NCBI RefSeq assembly: GCF_013752535.1
Contig: NZ_CP058348.1
Coordinates: forward strand, 1,922,001 to 1,986,000
Length of the DNA stretch: 64,000 nucleotides
Direction of reading: 5' to 3'
From: Bdellovibrio sp. KM01
Lineage (GTDB): Bacteria > Bdellovibrionota > Bdellovibrionia > Bdellovibrionales > Bdellovibrionaceae
The notes under the pieces were generated by a model, which saw nothing but the letters and a program-made list of their open reading frames with translations, made no database searches and was not told where the DNA came from. Below, piece by piece: positions 17,191 through 25,198 of the stretch. Each line of letters begins with the position of its first letter. The first letter of the stretch is position 1. A program made the translations under genes and the position numbers.

Positions 17191-18348
17191 CTAGTTAATT
17201 GTACGAACCCATTGTGCATCAATCGCATACAGATTGGCTTCACCCGAGATAAAATACACACGGTCCATTTTTTCGTCTACTTGCGGAGCCGACAAGATAC
17301 CGCGTCCTGGCTCCATATCGCCCAATACTTGACCAGTTCCTGCATCCAAGAACTGCAGACGACCTTGAGATTCGCCAAACGTCAGAATGCCTTTAAAGAC
17401 TTTTACTTGCGTTGCGATACCGTCTTTAACCTTAAAGCTCCAAACCTTTTGGCCATTGGATTTATTTAAAGCTAAAACCTCACCCGTAGTCGTTGGATAA
17501 TACACACGGTCGCCAGCAACAGTGACCGAGCTATAGCCGCCCTGATCCACACGCCACAGGATTTCACCTTTGGCAGCCGAAACAGCATAAAGCTTGTCGT
17601 CATAGCCAGCGATATAGATCTGATCGCCATCCAAGATAGGGCTCGCATCGACATCACGGAAACGTTTGTTGCGGTTCAATTGCAATTCCCAAGTTACAGC
17701 ACCTGATTTCGCATTGAACGCGACCAAGGAACCATCAGAGAACCCGATATAAAGAATGCCGTTACGGATTGCAGGCTTGCTGCCACCACGAATCGAGAAC
17801 ACCGATGTGTCTTGACGAGAGTACAACCAAACTTGGCGGCCTGTTGCTGCATCTAATGCGTAAAGGACATTATTTCCCGCTAGGAAATACACAATACCTT
17901 CATCAAGCAAAGGCTCAGATAGGTTTTCTGATTTTGTTGGGAAGGTCCATTGCACGCGACCCGTACTGGCTTCGATGGAATAGAAATTACCATCGCTGGC
18001 ACCAACAAACAGACGATCGCGAATCAACGTCGCACTGGGCTCAACACCGTTTTTAACCGGCAAACGCCATTTCAACTGACCGTCTTCACGGCCATAAGCT
18101 GAAATACCGTCCATACCGTTACCCTGAATAACCAGGCTGCCAGCCAAAATCGGCGTCATACGATTGATTTTACGGAAGCCCAGATTATCTTTTTGAGTCG
18201 TTTGACGAACCCATGCAGTCTTAACTTCGAATGTTCTTTTGCTGTTATTGAGCGCACGCCATTGCTCCATAGTTTTATCTACGGACTGATCAATCGTCGT
18301 ACAACCCATCATAAAAAGAGCCAAAGCCCCAAAAATTAAAAACTTCAT
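17191..18348 (-). CDS. bamB: Outer-membrane assembly lipoprotein BamB
   Basis: A 385-residue lipoprotein (signal ending in M-M-G-C near residue 16). At least six PQQ-like propeller repeats with the G-x-x-x-W ending are visible, such as D-G-Q-L-K-W, T-G-R-V-Q-W, T-G-R-Q-V-W, S-G-A-V-T-W and K-G-E-I-L-W. This is the eight-bladed propeller of BamB, which helps BamA insert beta-barrel proteins into the outer membrane. Length is close to E. coli BamB (392). It follows a YfgM-like gene by 19 bases, the same order as yfgM-bamB in E. coli, which supports the call. Confidence 0.9.
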   Translation of the reverse strand: MKFLIFGALALFMMGCTTIDQSVDKTMEQWRALNNSKRTFEVKTAWVRQTTQKDNLGFRKINRMTPILAGSLVIQGNGMDGISAYGREDGQLKWRLPVKNGVEPSATLIRDRLFVGASDGNFYSIEASTGRVQWTFPTKSENLSEPLLDEGIVYFLAGNNVLYALDAATGRQVWLYSRQDTSVFSIRGGSKPAIRNGILYIGFSDGSLVAFNAKSGAVTWELQLNRNKRFRDVDASPILDGDQIYIAGYDDKLYAVSAAKGEILWRVDQGGYSSVTVAGDRVYYPTTTGEVLALNKSNGQKVWSFKVKDGIATQVKVFKGILTFGESQGRLQFLDAGTGQVLGDMEPGRGILSAPQVDEKMDRVYFISGEANLYAIDAQWVRTIN

Positions 18349-18367
18349 GGTCGCCCTTACTTAAAAA

Positions 18368-19174
18368 CTAAAGATTCTTTTTCGCTTTCAACAAACGAAG
18401 ATATTTCGCAGCTTCACGAGAAGAGATGGAATCTGTGTTTTGTGAATCAGCTGTGTTGGAAACTTCAGTGTAAAGTTGTTCCGCTTTCGCAGAGTCATTC
18501 AAAGTCTCATAGCACAGACCCTGGCGAAGCTTTGCTTCGTCATGAGCAAAACTAAAGGCCTTAGAAGCCGTCACCACGCTCCATTTTTCGATTGCGGCTT
18601 TACAGTCACCTTTGTCAGCCATAACGTTGCCCATTTGCATCCAAACCAGACCTGAAGTCAGATCAGACTTGTTCAAACCTGCTTCAACTTTGCTCAAAGT
18701 CGCCGCTGCTTCGTCGTATTTTTTGTAAGACAAATAAATGTCGCTCAAATTCAAAGCCGCCATTTGGCCAGCCACTGTTTTAGGAGCTTCATTGATCAAT
18801 GCTTCAAAACCCGTGATCAAAGTACCAAAATCTTTTTGCATGTCACCGCTAGCTTTTTTGCTTGGGTCAAATGCTGGAGCACCTTTTTTATCTTTTGCAG
18901 TGGCAGCCATCATTTCAGCGCGAGCTGCTTCTTCAAAGCCACGTTTTTTTTCAGTGTAGGATTTTTCCAAAGAGAAGTATTTTTCCTGAGTCGCAACTTC
19001 TTTTTTATTGGAAAGATAGCCCATCAAAGATGCGCCAGCCCCGATAACAACAAACGCGATAACTGCAGTGATCACAATTTTGGAGTGAGTTGTCGTCCAA
19101 ACAAAGCCTTGTCTCAATGTTTTTGTAACTTGGTCTGGGTTCTTCAAATCTTCTTTAGAAAACTTCGTGCTCAA
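18368..19174 (-). CDS. YfgM-like TPR membrane protein
   Basis: A 268-residue protein with a cytoplasmic N-terminus of about 35 residues, a single helix (residues about 34-55) and a periplasmic domain of helical repeats with A-A-L-N-L-S-D-I-Y and A-K-L-R-Q-G-L-C-Y patterns (TPR-type). The topology and the position directly upstream of bamB match YfgM, which in E. coli binds the SecYEG translocon and periplasmic chaperones. It is somewhat longer than E. coli YfgM (206). Confidence 0.82.
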   Translation of the reverse strand: MSTKFSKEDLKNPDQVTKTLRQGFVWTTTHSKIVITAVIAFVVIGAGASLMGYLSNKKEVATQEKYFSLEKSYTEKKRGFEEAARAEMMAATAKDKKGAPAFDPSKKASGDMQKDFGTLITGFEALINEAPKTVAGQMAALNLSDIYLSYKKYDEAAATLSKVEAGLNKSDLTSGLVWMQMGNVMADKGDCKAAIEKWSVVTASKAFSFAHDEAKLRQGLCYETLNDSAKAEQLYTEVSNTADSQNTDSISSREAAKYLRLLKAKKNL

Positions 19175-19280
19175 GATAATTCCTCGCTGTTAATAAATAC
19201 TTAGACCGAATAATTGTTAAACCCAGCCCCTCGAGAGTCAACCCTGAGCGTCCCGTAGTTCACTGCGTCGACTGAAAATA

Positions 19281-19311
19281 AAAAGGCCCGTTACCAAACG
19301 GCAACGAGCCT
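19281..19311 (-). terminator. Terminator after leucine dehydrogenase
   Basis: On the minus strand the hairpin AGGCTCGTTGCC-GTTT-GGTAACGGGCCT (two mismatched or G-U positions) is followed by TTTTTA. It lies 70 bases downstream of the gene that ends at 19383. Confidence 0.75.
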
Positions 19312-19337
19312 CGAATTTGCGTTCAAATAGCTGCTTC

Positions 19338-19365
19338 AGCCTGCGCGCCGACCGGCGCTTCGGCT
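19338..19365. repeat. GC-rich hairpin unit, REP-like
   Basis: An outer AGCC/GGCT pair encloses a perfect GCGCC-GACC-GGCGC stem. It sits between the stop of the leucine dehydrogenase gene and its terminator, a position typical of 3' stabilising hairpins. I see no second copy in this window. Confidence 0.4.
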
Positions 19366-19382
19366 CTGCTGGCTACCGCCGA

Positions 19383-20498
19383 TTAGCGGTTGTAAACTTC
19401 TTTCAACGTCGTGAATGAACGAGAAGATTTACCTGGGTGACGTTGTTTCAAGCGACCAATAGTTTTGATACGCTCTTCAGCCAAACGGTCTGCAGCAGTG
19501 TGCGTACCGATATTGTCACGTTTAGCAACTTCGTAAACTTTCGCGATATTGTCGTAAACGCGTTTAGTTTTTTCGAAAGCACGCTCTGGAGAGTAGCCTT
19601 CAAGCTCAACAAATACGTTCATCAAGCCACCCGCGTTGATAACATAGTCTGGAGCGTACAAGATGCCCAATTCTTTCAATTGGTCACCGTGACGAGCTTC
19701 AGCCAAAACGTTATTCGCGCCACCAGCAATTACTTTAGTCTTGAACTTAGTGATGGTTTGATCGTTCACGATCGCACCTAGTGCACATGGAGCCAAGATA
19801 TCGCACTCAGTGAAAAGGATTTCATCAGAGCTGACGGCTTTCGCGCCGTAAGTCTCAGAGATCTTTTTAGTGCGAGCCATGTCGATATCAGCAACGATGA
19901 TTTCAGCGCCTTCTTCTTTAAGGTACTTAACAAGGTTGGAACCTACGTTACCAAGACCTTGAACCGCTACGCGCATACCTTTCAAAGAATCTGTGCCGAA
20001 TTTCTCAGCTGCAGAAGCTTTGATACCCATCAAAACACCGTGTGCAGTGTATGGAGATGGATCGCCAGATCCACCGAAGTCTTTAGGGATACCAGTTACC
20101 CATGGAGTTTCCATGTAGATATGTTCCATATCTTGTACAGACGTACCCACGTCTTCAGCCGTGATGTATTTACCATTCAAAGAGTTCACGAATTGACCGA
20201 AAGCACGGAACAATCCTTCAGATTTTTGAGTTTTGGCATCACCGATGATAACCGCTTTACCACCACCCAAGTTCAAACCGGATGCAGCAGCTTTATAAGT
20301 CATACCTTTAGAAAGACGTAGAACGTCGATCAACGCTTCATCTTCATTTTTATAGTTCCACATACGAGTACCGCCCAAAGCAGGACCCAAAGATGTGTTA
20401 TGAATAGCGATGATAGCTTTAAGACCCACAGCCGGGTCGTTACAGAATACCACTTGTTCGTGGTCACCATGTTTAGAGATCAACTCAAACGTTCCCAT
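19383..20498 (-). CDS. ldh: Leucine dehydrogenase
   Basis: A 371-residue Glu/Leu/Phe/Val dehydrogenase. The N-terminal domain has G-P-A-L-G-G-T-R and K-G-M-T-Y-K-A-A with the substrate and catalytic lysines, then G-G-G-K-A-V-I. The NAD-binding fold begins with Q-G-L-G-N-V-G near residue 180. Length and motifs fit leucine dehydrogenase, which oxidatively deaminates branched-chain amino acids to 2-oxo acids, a useful first step for an amino-acid-consuming organism. Valine or phenylalanine preference cannot be excluded. Single gene with its own terminator. Confidence 0.88.
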   Translation of the reverse strand: MGTFELISKHGDHEQVVFCNDPAVGLKAIIAIHNTSLGPALGGTRMWNYKNEDEALIDVLRLSKGMTYKAAASGLNLGGGKAVIIGDAKTQKSEGLFRAFGQFVNSLNGKYITAEDVGTSVQDMEHIYMETPWVTGIPKDFGGSGDPSPYTAHGVLMGIKASAAEKFGTDSLKGMRVAVQGLGNVGSNLVKYLKEEGAEIIVADIDMARTKKISETYGAKAVSSDEILFTECDILAPCALGAIVNDQTITKFKTKVIAGGANNVLAEARHGDQLKELGILYAPDYVINAGGLMNVFVELEGYSPERAFEKTKRVYDNIAKVYEVAKRDNIGTHTAADRLAEERIKTIGRLKQRHPGKSSRSFTTLKEVYNR

Positions 20499-20670
20499 GG
20501 AAAATTCTCCTTAATTAGAATTGCCTAGGGATCATTGTTCCATTTGAGTAAAAAGACTAGCACTTACACTCAGCACTAGATGCACTGAGCTATGACTCAA
20601 GGCCACTCTACTTAATAAGCGCATGAGTTTCTGATTAATCTCGAGATAGAAAACACGTGGTTTTGTCCTC

Positions 20671-21132
20671 TTAAGGAAAAACCTTTTCGAATTCCTCGAA
20701 AACGATGGGCATCGATTCTTCGAAAGTGAGAGCTAACGGAGCAAACTGTCTTTTGTAAAATTCAATGTGAACTCGGCGCCAGTACTTCAGAGACTTATCA
20801 CCTTCGCCTTCTGTAAAAGCATTGTCCTCACTAATCTCATTAAAAGGGATAATGGACACCTTGGTAGTCTTGACGATGCAGACGGCTTCGCCTTTACCAT
20901 CAGTTACGACAAAGATCCCACCAACTGCAGGAATTTCGGTCGAATTTTTCTCGATAGACCAAAGAGCAGATGCCGTTGCCCGTTTGATACCTTGATCTAC
21001 GAGCACGGAAAGTTCAGTCGCTTCTTGTGGGTTATCAGAAAAAGAATCGGCGACGATTGCATCTGGCGCCAAAACTCCAAGGGCTTTGTGATACTCTTGC
21101 CACATTTTAGTTACCGATTCAGCGTGTGTCAT
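20671..21132 (-). CDS. ASCH-domain protein
   Basis: A 153-residue protein matching the ASCH domain (PUA-like fold): G-I-K-R-A-T-A-S near residue 48, a central beta region, and the E-G-E-G-D-K-S-L-x-Y-W-R motif near residues 108-119 followed by H-x-E-F-Y. ASCH proteins are thought to bind RNA or modified nucleosides, and some hydrolyse N4-acetylcytidine. No operon partner; it stands alone between leucine dehydrogenase and argS. Confidence 0.88.
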   Translation of the reverse strand: MTHAESVTKMWQEYHKALGVLAPDAIVADSFSDNPQEATELSVLVDQGIKRATASALWSIEKNSTEIPAVGGIFVVTDGKGEAVCIVKTTKVSIIPFNEISEDNAFTEGEGDKSLKYWRRVHIEFYKRQFAPLALTFEESMPIVFEEFEKVFP

Positions 21133-21232
21133 AGAGAAAGTCTATTTCAGGTGACGACCGCCTTCAATCACACTAACTTTGTGACATGTTGCGGAACCGC
21201 AGGGAAAATGAAAATAACCATATGCTAACCGC

Positions 21233-21262
21233 AAAAAAAAAGACGCTGGTAAAATCAGCGCC
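21233..21262 (-). terminator. Terminator after argS
   Basis: On the minus strand, GGCGCTG-ATTTTAC-CAGCGTC is followed by a run of nine T residues, about 35 bases after the argS stop. Confidence 0.85.
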
Positions 21263-21295
21263 TTTTTCATCCTTATTCATGCTTCTCAAGAAGCA

Positions 21296-23041
21296 CTACA
21301 TCTTATCAGGAGCCGGCATTCCAAGAACAGCCATACCTTGTTTTAAGGTCGCGCCTACAGCAGCGCTTAAGGCAAGACGAGCTTCGCGAATCGCTTCGTC
21401 TTTTTCTGTTCCGATAGCGCACTCGTGATAGAACACATTAAATTTCTTAGCAGTGTCATACAAATAAGTGCAGATCGCAGCCGGTTTATAATTTTCTGCC
21501 GCTTGCGCAACCGCGGAATTAAATCCAGACACAACCTGCATCATTTGTTTTTCTGCTGGATGAGTTAACAGCGCCCAATTTGGCGCGCTTTGGGTGCGTG
21601 GAAACTTACGCAACAAACTTTGAATACGTGCATGGGAGTACTGAATAAATGGACCTGACTCACCGTCGAGTTTCAACCATTCGTTCATATCAAACACGAT
21701 TTTCTTATTTGTATCCATACGAAGCATTCCATAGAAGATCGCGCCCTTCGCCACTTGCGCAGCGATCAGCTTGATATCTTCCTTGGACCACTCGTTTTCA
21801 TATCGAGTCAAGTAAGTCGTTTTAACGTGCTCTTCCATGTTGCGAACCAGATCATTCAACGGAACGATGTTGCCCTTACGCGAGCTCATCGCACCGTCCG
21901 GAAGCTCCACATAATTATATTGAAGATGGAAACAGTTTTTAGCTTGCTCAAAACCCAGCATTTCAAGAACGCGGAAAACCTGTTTAAAGTGCAAAGCCTG
22001 ACGCATATCCACGATATACACAGACTTTTCAATTTGAACGTCTTGGAATTTATGACGAGCCAAAAGTAAATCTTTGGTCGCATAAAGTCCCGTACCGTCG
22101 GATTTCAAAAGCATACAGAAGCCCAAGTTTTCAGCTTCTAGATTTTTACCAATCGCACCTTCTGATTTCTCAAGCTTGCCTTCAGCATAAAGTTCTTTAA
22201 CCCATGCCGCACTTGGTGCATCCATTTCAGACTCAAAATACCATTCATCGAATGTAACATCGGCCCATTTATAAACGGACTTCATCAATTCGATAGACCA
22301 CTCCCGAGTTTCTTTCCAAAGATCATAATAAGGACCGCTTTCAGCTTCCAATTGTTTTAGGATCGCTGTTAGCTCCTGGCGATTCAATTCCTCCTGGGGA
22401 GTTCCGTTTTGATCTTCCAAAAGCAAATTGGCTTTGGAATACATGCTTCCAAGCCATTCGCCTTTTCCAGTTGCAGGAACAGGCTCTTGATTGTGCTTAT
22501 TCATATACCAAAGGCATTTCGCCACGTGAGTTCCCATGTCACCCGGGAAAGTTGCAGAAACGATTTCACGTCCCGCATATCTAAGCATTCTTACGATAGA
22601 ATCACCCAGACAAAGGTTGCGCATGTGGCCCACGTGCAACTCTTTGTGGGTATTTGGCTGAGAGTATTCAATCATTGTTTTCGGAGCTTTTTCCACCAAG
22701 GCTTTCTTGAAGTGCGCGCCAGAAAGAATTGGATTCAGAACCTTTTCGCCAAATGCTTGCGGTGCAAAAGTCAGATTCAAATAAGGTCCCGCTGCTTGAG
22801 CCTTAATAAGATTGGAATCAAGTTCAATGTTAGCGGCCACTTCGCCAGAAATTTGCGGAGGACCTTTTTTCAACGTTTTTGCCAAAATAAAACAACCATA
22901 AGCCAGATCACCCAGTTCAGAGTTCGGAGGCTCAACAAGCGCCTTATAGATTTCGTCTTCAGATAAGGAATGCCCCATCTTTTGAATCGCAGCGGCGATT
23001 TTTTCTGTGGCTAAAAGGCGGATTGAATCGTGTTTAATCAT
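21296..23041 (-). CDS. argS: Arginyl-tRNA synthetase
   Basis: A 581-residue class I synthetase that charges tRNA-Arg. The start at 23041 is set by the ATGA overlap with the upstream stop and by the usual N-terminus. The HIGH motif appears as H-V-G-H in K-E-L-H-V-G-H-M-R. The C-terminal half shows M-S-S-R-K-G-N, which replaces the KMSKS loop in this group, and the anticodon-binding DALR-like domain follows. Length matches the family (about 560-580). It is translationally coupled to the HTH protein gene at 23038. Confidence 0.95.
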   Translation of the reverse strand: MIKHDSIRLLATEKIAAAIQKMGHSLSEDEIYKALVEPPNSELGDLAYGCFILAKTLKKGPPQISGEVAANIELDSNLIKAQAAGPYLNLTFAPQAFGEKVLNPILSGAHFKKALVEKAPKTMIEYSQPNTHKELHVGHMRNLCLGDSIVRMLRYAGREIVSATFPGDMGTHVAKCLWYMNKHNQEPVPATGKGEWLGSMYSKANLLLEDQNGTPQEELNRQELTAILKQLEAESGPYYDLWKETREWSIELMKSVYKWADVTFDEWYFESEMDAPSAAWVKELYAEGKLEKSEGAIGKNLEAENLGFCMLLKSDGTGLYATKDLLLARHKFQDVQIEKSVYIVDMRQALHFKQVFRVLEMLGFEQAKNCFHLQYNYVELPDGAMSSRKGNIVPLNDLVRNMEEHVKTTYLTRYENEWSKEDIKLIAAQVAKGAIFYGMLRMDTNKKIVFDMNEWLKLDGESGPFIQYSHARIQSLLRKFPRTQSAPNWALLTHPAEKQMMQVVSGFNSAVAQAAENYKPAAICTYLYDTAKKFNVFYHECAIGTEKDEAIREARLALSAAVGATLKQGMAVLGMPAPDKM

Positions 23042-23631
23042 ATAAATTTCCAAACTAAAAAGACTGCGGCCCAAACGAGCGATATCGAAAGAATGAATAT
23101 ACTGATTTTTCGATGAAATTTAAGGTCTTTTTTAAGCTTTGCGACTTCCGCGTTTAAAGCCTGCTTTTCAACCGAAAAACCATCCAATTTGCGCGATAAA
23201 ACTGACATTTCAGCCTGTCTTTCGGCTTTTTCCGATACCAATTCCTGCAAAGCCTTTTGATGAAGGACCTGAGGGCTTTGATTCATAAAATATTGCGGCG
23301 TCAAACCTGGGATTTTCTCGTTCAGAATGGAATACCACTGAAGCGCGCGCCAAACATGCGGAGGAGCCTCATCGCCTTGCTTTGTCCATCGAGTCCAACT
23401 GCTTGGATCGACCATCAGTAATTGGCTCATTTTACGTTGCGAAAGACCGAGTCCCAACCGAATCGATTCCAGATCCCCCATCTGACGACGAAGAACTGAA
23501 ACCTGAGCCTCGTAGTGCATCCTCAATGAAGTCTTAGATCGGGGAGTGTCCTCCCCGCCCTCAATAGACCCCTCGTTTGAAACGTCTTTTTCATGGGGGT
23601 CTAAGACTAGACCCTGGGTCTCCATATCCAT
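23038..23631 (-). CDS. Membrane-anchored HTH protein coupled to argS
   Basis: A 197-residue protein. Residues about 1-35 are polar; residues about 50-95 form an XRE-like helix-turn-helix (G-L-S-Q-R-K-M-S-Q-L-L with S-W-T-R-W in the recognition helix). A coiled-coil segment (about 130-170) follows, and the last 20 residues are a hydrophobic helix (I-F-I-L-S-I-S-L-V-W). The helix at the C-terminus suggests a DNA-binding protein fixed to the inner membrane. The stop overlaps the argS start by ATGA. Two inverted repeats lie just upstream. Regulatory targets unknown. Confidence 0.8.
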   Translation of the reverse strand: MDMETQGLVLDPHEKDVSNEGSIEGGEDTPRSKTSLRMHYEAQVSVLRRQMGDLESIRLGLGLSQRKMSQLLMVDPSSWTRWTKQGDEAPPHVWRALQWYSILNEKIPGLTPQYFMNQSPQVLHQKALQELVSEKAERQAEMSVLSRKLDGFSVEKQALNAEVAKLKKDLKFHRKISIFILSISLVWAAVFLVWKFI

Positions 23632-23657
23632 TTAAAGTCCCCCAGACTGTTGTGTTT

Positions 23658-23692
23658 CGCAATATTTGCGTTGTTAATCGCATTGAAATGCG
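23658..23692. promoter_or_regulatory. Paired inverted repeats, possible operator of the HTH gene
   Basis: CGCAA-TAT-TTGCG (23658-23670) and CGCAT-TGAA-ATGCG (23679-23692) are both perfect, share CGCA/TGCG half-sites and have centres about 21 bases apart, two turns of the helix. They end 27 bases before the HTH start at 23631, a plausible autoregulatory site. Confidence 0.5.
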
Positions 23693-23803
23693 TTGTGAAA
23701 TACATGTATACTTTAAAATGTCCCACCAGGGAGTCAAGCTAAGTCTTTGAAACCACAAAAGAATCCGCCCTGGGTACCCCTATAGACCCCTTTTTCAATT
23801 CAG

Positions 23804-23831
23804 ACTATAGCTTATAGCCATAAGCTATAGT
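23804..23831. repeat. Perfect 12-bp inverted repeat with 4-base spacer
   Basis: ACTATAGCTTAT and ATAAGCTATAGT are exact inverted copies separated by AGCC. There is no T-run, so a terminator is unlikely. The 28-base span and its place 172 bases before a tyrosine recombinase gene suggest a recombination or binding site, but the function is inferred. Confidence 0.55.
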
Positions 23832-24002
23832 GCTAAATATATGATAATACTGATTATTTTATACGGTTGTTTTTGTGTACGCCGCATCGACGCGTCTAGT
23901 CTAGTATCACTAAACAAATATTATTTACCTATCAACACTTTGGATGCAATGAGTTATGAGATATCGATTGCCAGACCCCATTTAACTTTTGAATGATGAA
24001 TC

Positions 24003-24536
24003 ATGGCTCCGGCACCTCGGTATCAACTCAACAAAAACAAATATCTCCTCGAACCCGAGGTTGAACGTTTGCGAAAAATTCTCACGGATTTTGAACTCAA
24101 AGATCCACGCAATTGTTTGATGTTTTGGGTGGGTTTGAAGACCGGCGCCAGGGCCCAGGAAATTCTTAATATTCAAAGGTCAGATCTGAACCCCTACGAC
24201 GAAAGCATCTTTATCAGGGGTCTTAAGAACTCAAATGACCGGGAAATCCCGATCCATTCAGCTATTTTTGAACGACTTCACAGATTCGCCGAACAGCAGG
24301 GTGGTCATCAAGTATTCCCAATCACCTACCCCCGACTTTATCAAATCTGGGAGATGTACCGCCCGGTTCCTAAAAAGTTCCACTCTTTAAGGCATACTTT
24401 TGCGATTGAACTGTATCGAAAAACCAAGGATTTACGCCTGGTGCAGGTCGCTTTGGGACACAGAAACATCGCGAATACGATGGTCTATGCTGACTATGTT
24501 TACTCTCAACAAGAGCTTCGTAAGTTGATTCTCTAA
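24003..24536 (+). CDS. Short tyrosine recombinase, catalytic domain only
   Basis: A 177-residue protein that contains the full catalytic set of the phage integrase/XerCD family: Arg50 (T-G-A-R), Lys75 (G-L-K-N), H-x-x-R at 127-130 (H-S-L-R), His153 (L-G-H) and nucleophile Tyr162 (M-V-Y-A-D). It lacks the N-terminal SAM-like core-binding domain, so it is about half the usual length (about 300). It could be a decayed integrase or a compact recombinase like the fimbrial switch enzymes FimB/FimE (about 200). No phage or transposon genes lie nearby. Confidence 0.85.
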   Translation: MAPAPRYQLNKNKYLLEPEVERLRKILTDFELKDPRNCLMFWVGLKTGARAQEILNIQRSDLNPYDESIFIRGLKNSNDREIPIHSAIFERLHRFAEQQGGHQVFPITYPRLYQIWEMYRPVPKKFHSLRHTFAIELYRKTKDLRLVQVALGHRNIANTMVYADYVYSQQELRKLIL

Positions 24537-24580
24537 TACTGCGGACCGGCCATCACAATGGGAATTGGTGCTCCAATAAA

Positions 24581-24609
24581 AAAAAGCGCCGGTCGGGAGA
24601 ACCAGCGCT
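24581..24609 (-). terminator. Terminator after small exported protein
   Basis: On the minus strand AGCGCTGGT-TCTCCCG-ACCGGCGCT is followed by a run of T residues. It lies about 45 bases beyond the gene ending at 24654. Confidence 0.8.
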
Positions 24610-24653
24610 TTAAGGAGTGCACAATTAGGAGGTTGGGGAATTGATTTTAAGTA

Positions 24654-24986
24654 CTATTGATCCATTGAGCGGATTTCATTCGCAAGACGGTCGAATTGTT
24701 TGTCTTGAGCTGGTTGCGCTGCAGATTTTTCTTTAGCGAAACGCATGAAATCTTTGTTCGTTGGTGAATTATAAGAAGTGCCAGATGCTTCTACGATCAC
24801 GATTTTCTCTCGAACTTCAGGCTTAGCAGCGATTTCGCGAGTTTCTTGAAGATTGCCGCGAACTGATTCGTGAAGCTGTTTTTGAGCTGCTGCATTTTCA
24901 GAGATCATTGAGCCGAAATCAGCAACTTTTGCGAAAGAAGTCATTGGGATCAAAGTCATCATTGCGATCATTACTTGCTTCTTCAT
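24654..24986 (-). CDS. Small hypothetical exported protein
   Basis: A 110-residue protein with a clear signal peptide (cleavage after S-F-A, residue 19). The mature part is highly charged and helical (Glu, Arg, Gln), suggesting a short coiled coil in the periplasm. GGAG lies about six bases before the ATG (CTCCTT on the plus strand). No family is recognised. Convergent with the recombinase gene and ended by its own terminator. Confidence 0.72.
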   Translation of the reverse strand: MKKQVMIAMMTLIPMTSFAKVADFGSMISENAAAQKQLHESVRGNLQETREIAAKPEVREKIVIVEASGTSYNSPTNKDFMRFAKEKSAAQPAQDKQFDRLANEIRSMDQ

Positions 24987-25026
24987 AATTCACTCCTTGG
25001 TTATACCAATCACTATTGCATCGGCG

Positions 25027-25062
25027 GTGCCAGCTGGAACGGCCTTAAAACCGACTTGGCAC
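25027..25062. other. Possible structured leader
   Basis: GTGCCA (25027-25032) pairs with TGGCAC (25057-25062), enclosing a CGG/CCG inner stem. It lies upstream of the oxygenase-importer operon. It does not match the TPP riboswitch consensus that might be expected before a ThiY-like gene. Confidence 0.25.
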
Positions 25063-25145
25063 AGTTGTGTGACCTTCCGCGCGCAGCGCCTGTAAAAGAA
25101 ATGAACACGGCATCTTGCACTGGGTGGGTTTTCAGCCTAAAGTCC

Positions 25146-25198
25146 CAATATTAGACAGGAATTTCGTCTCAATATTGGACAGAACTGGACAGGAATTA
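25146..25198 (+). promoter_or_regulatory. Direct repeats before the oxygenase gene
   Basis: CAATATTAGACAG at 25146 recurs as CAATATTGGACAG at 25170, exactly 24 bases later, and a third partial copy, TGGACAGGAATTA (25186-25198), runs into the ATG at 25199. The third copy contains the AGGA ribosome site. The arrangement suggests a regulator site or a local duplication. Confidence 0.5.

Larger units (their letters stand above)
23632..24002. other. Intergenic stretch between HTH gene and recombinase
   Basis: A 371-base region between two divergently read genes. It holds three well-formed inverted repeats (given separately), the palindrome ATACATGTAT near 23701, a smaller ATAAT-ACTG-ATTAT repeat near 23843, and three copies of CTATAG (about 23780, 23805 and 23825). 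I see no gene in it. Confidence 0.55.

Noticed and set aside
19312-19383. tRNA gene in the GC-rich stretch after leucine dehydrogenase
   Set aside because: It folds into a simple hairpin, lacks a T-loop and acceptor stem, and has no cloverleaf.
22409-22966. 185-codon open frame antisense to argS
   Set aside because: Shadow of a conserved synthetase; basic, aromatic composition and no start signal.
24003-24536. Prophage or integrative element next to the recombinase
   Set aside because: No phage structural, replication or transfer genes, and no tRNA or direct att repeats are seen in the window.
24987-25198. TPP riboswitch before the THI5-like importer
   Set aside because: The conserved CTGAGA and ACCTGAtcTGGATAATGCCAGCG-type segments are absent.
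25146-25198. CRISPR-like array
   Set aside because: Only two good copies and one partial copy, with 11-base gaps and no Cas genes.
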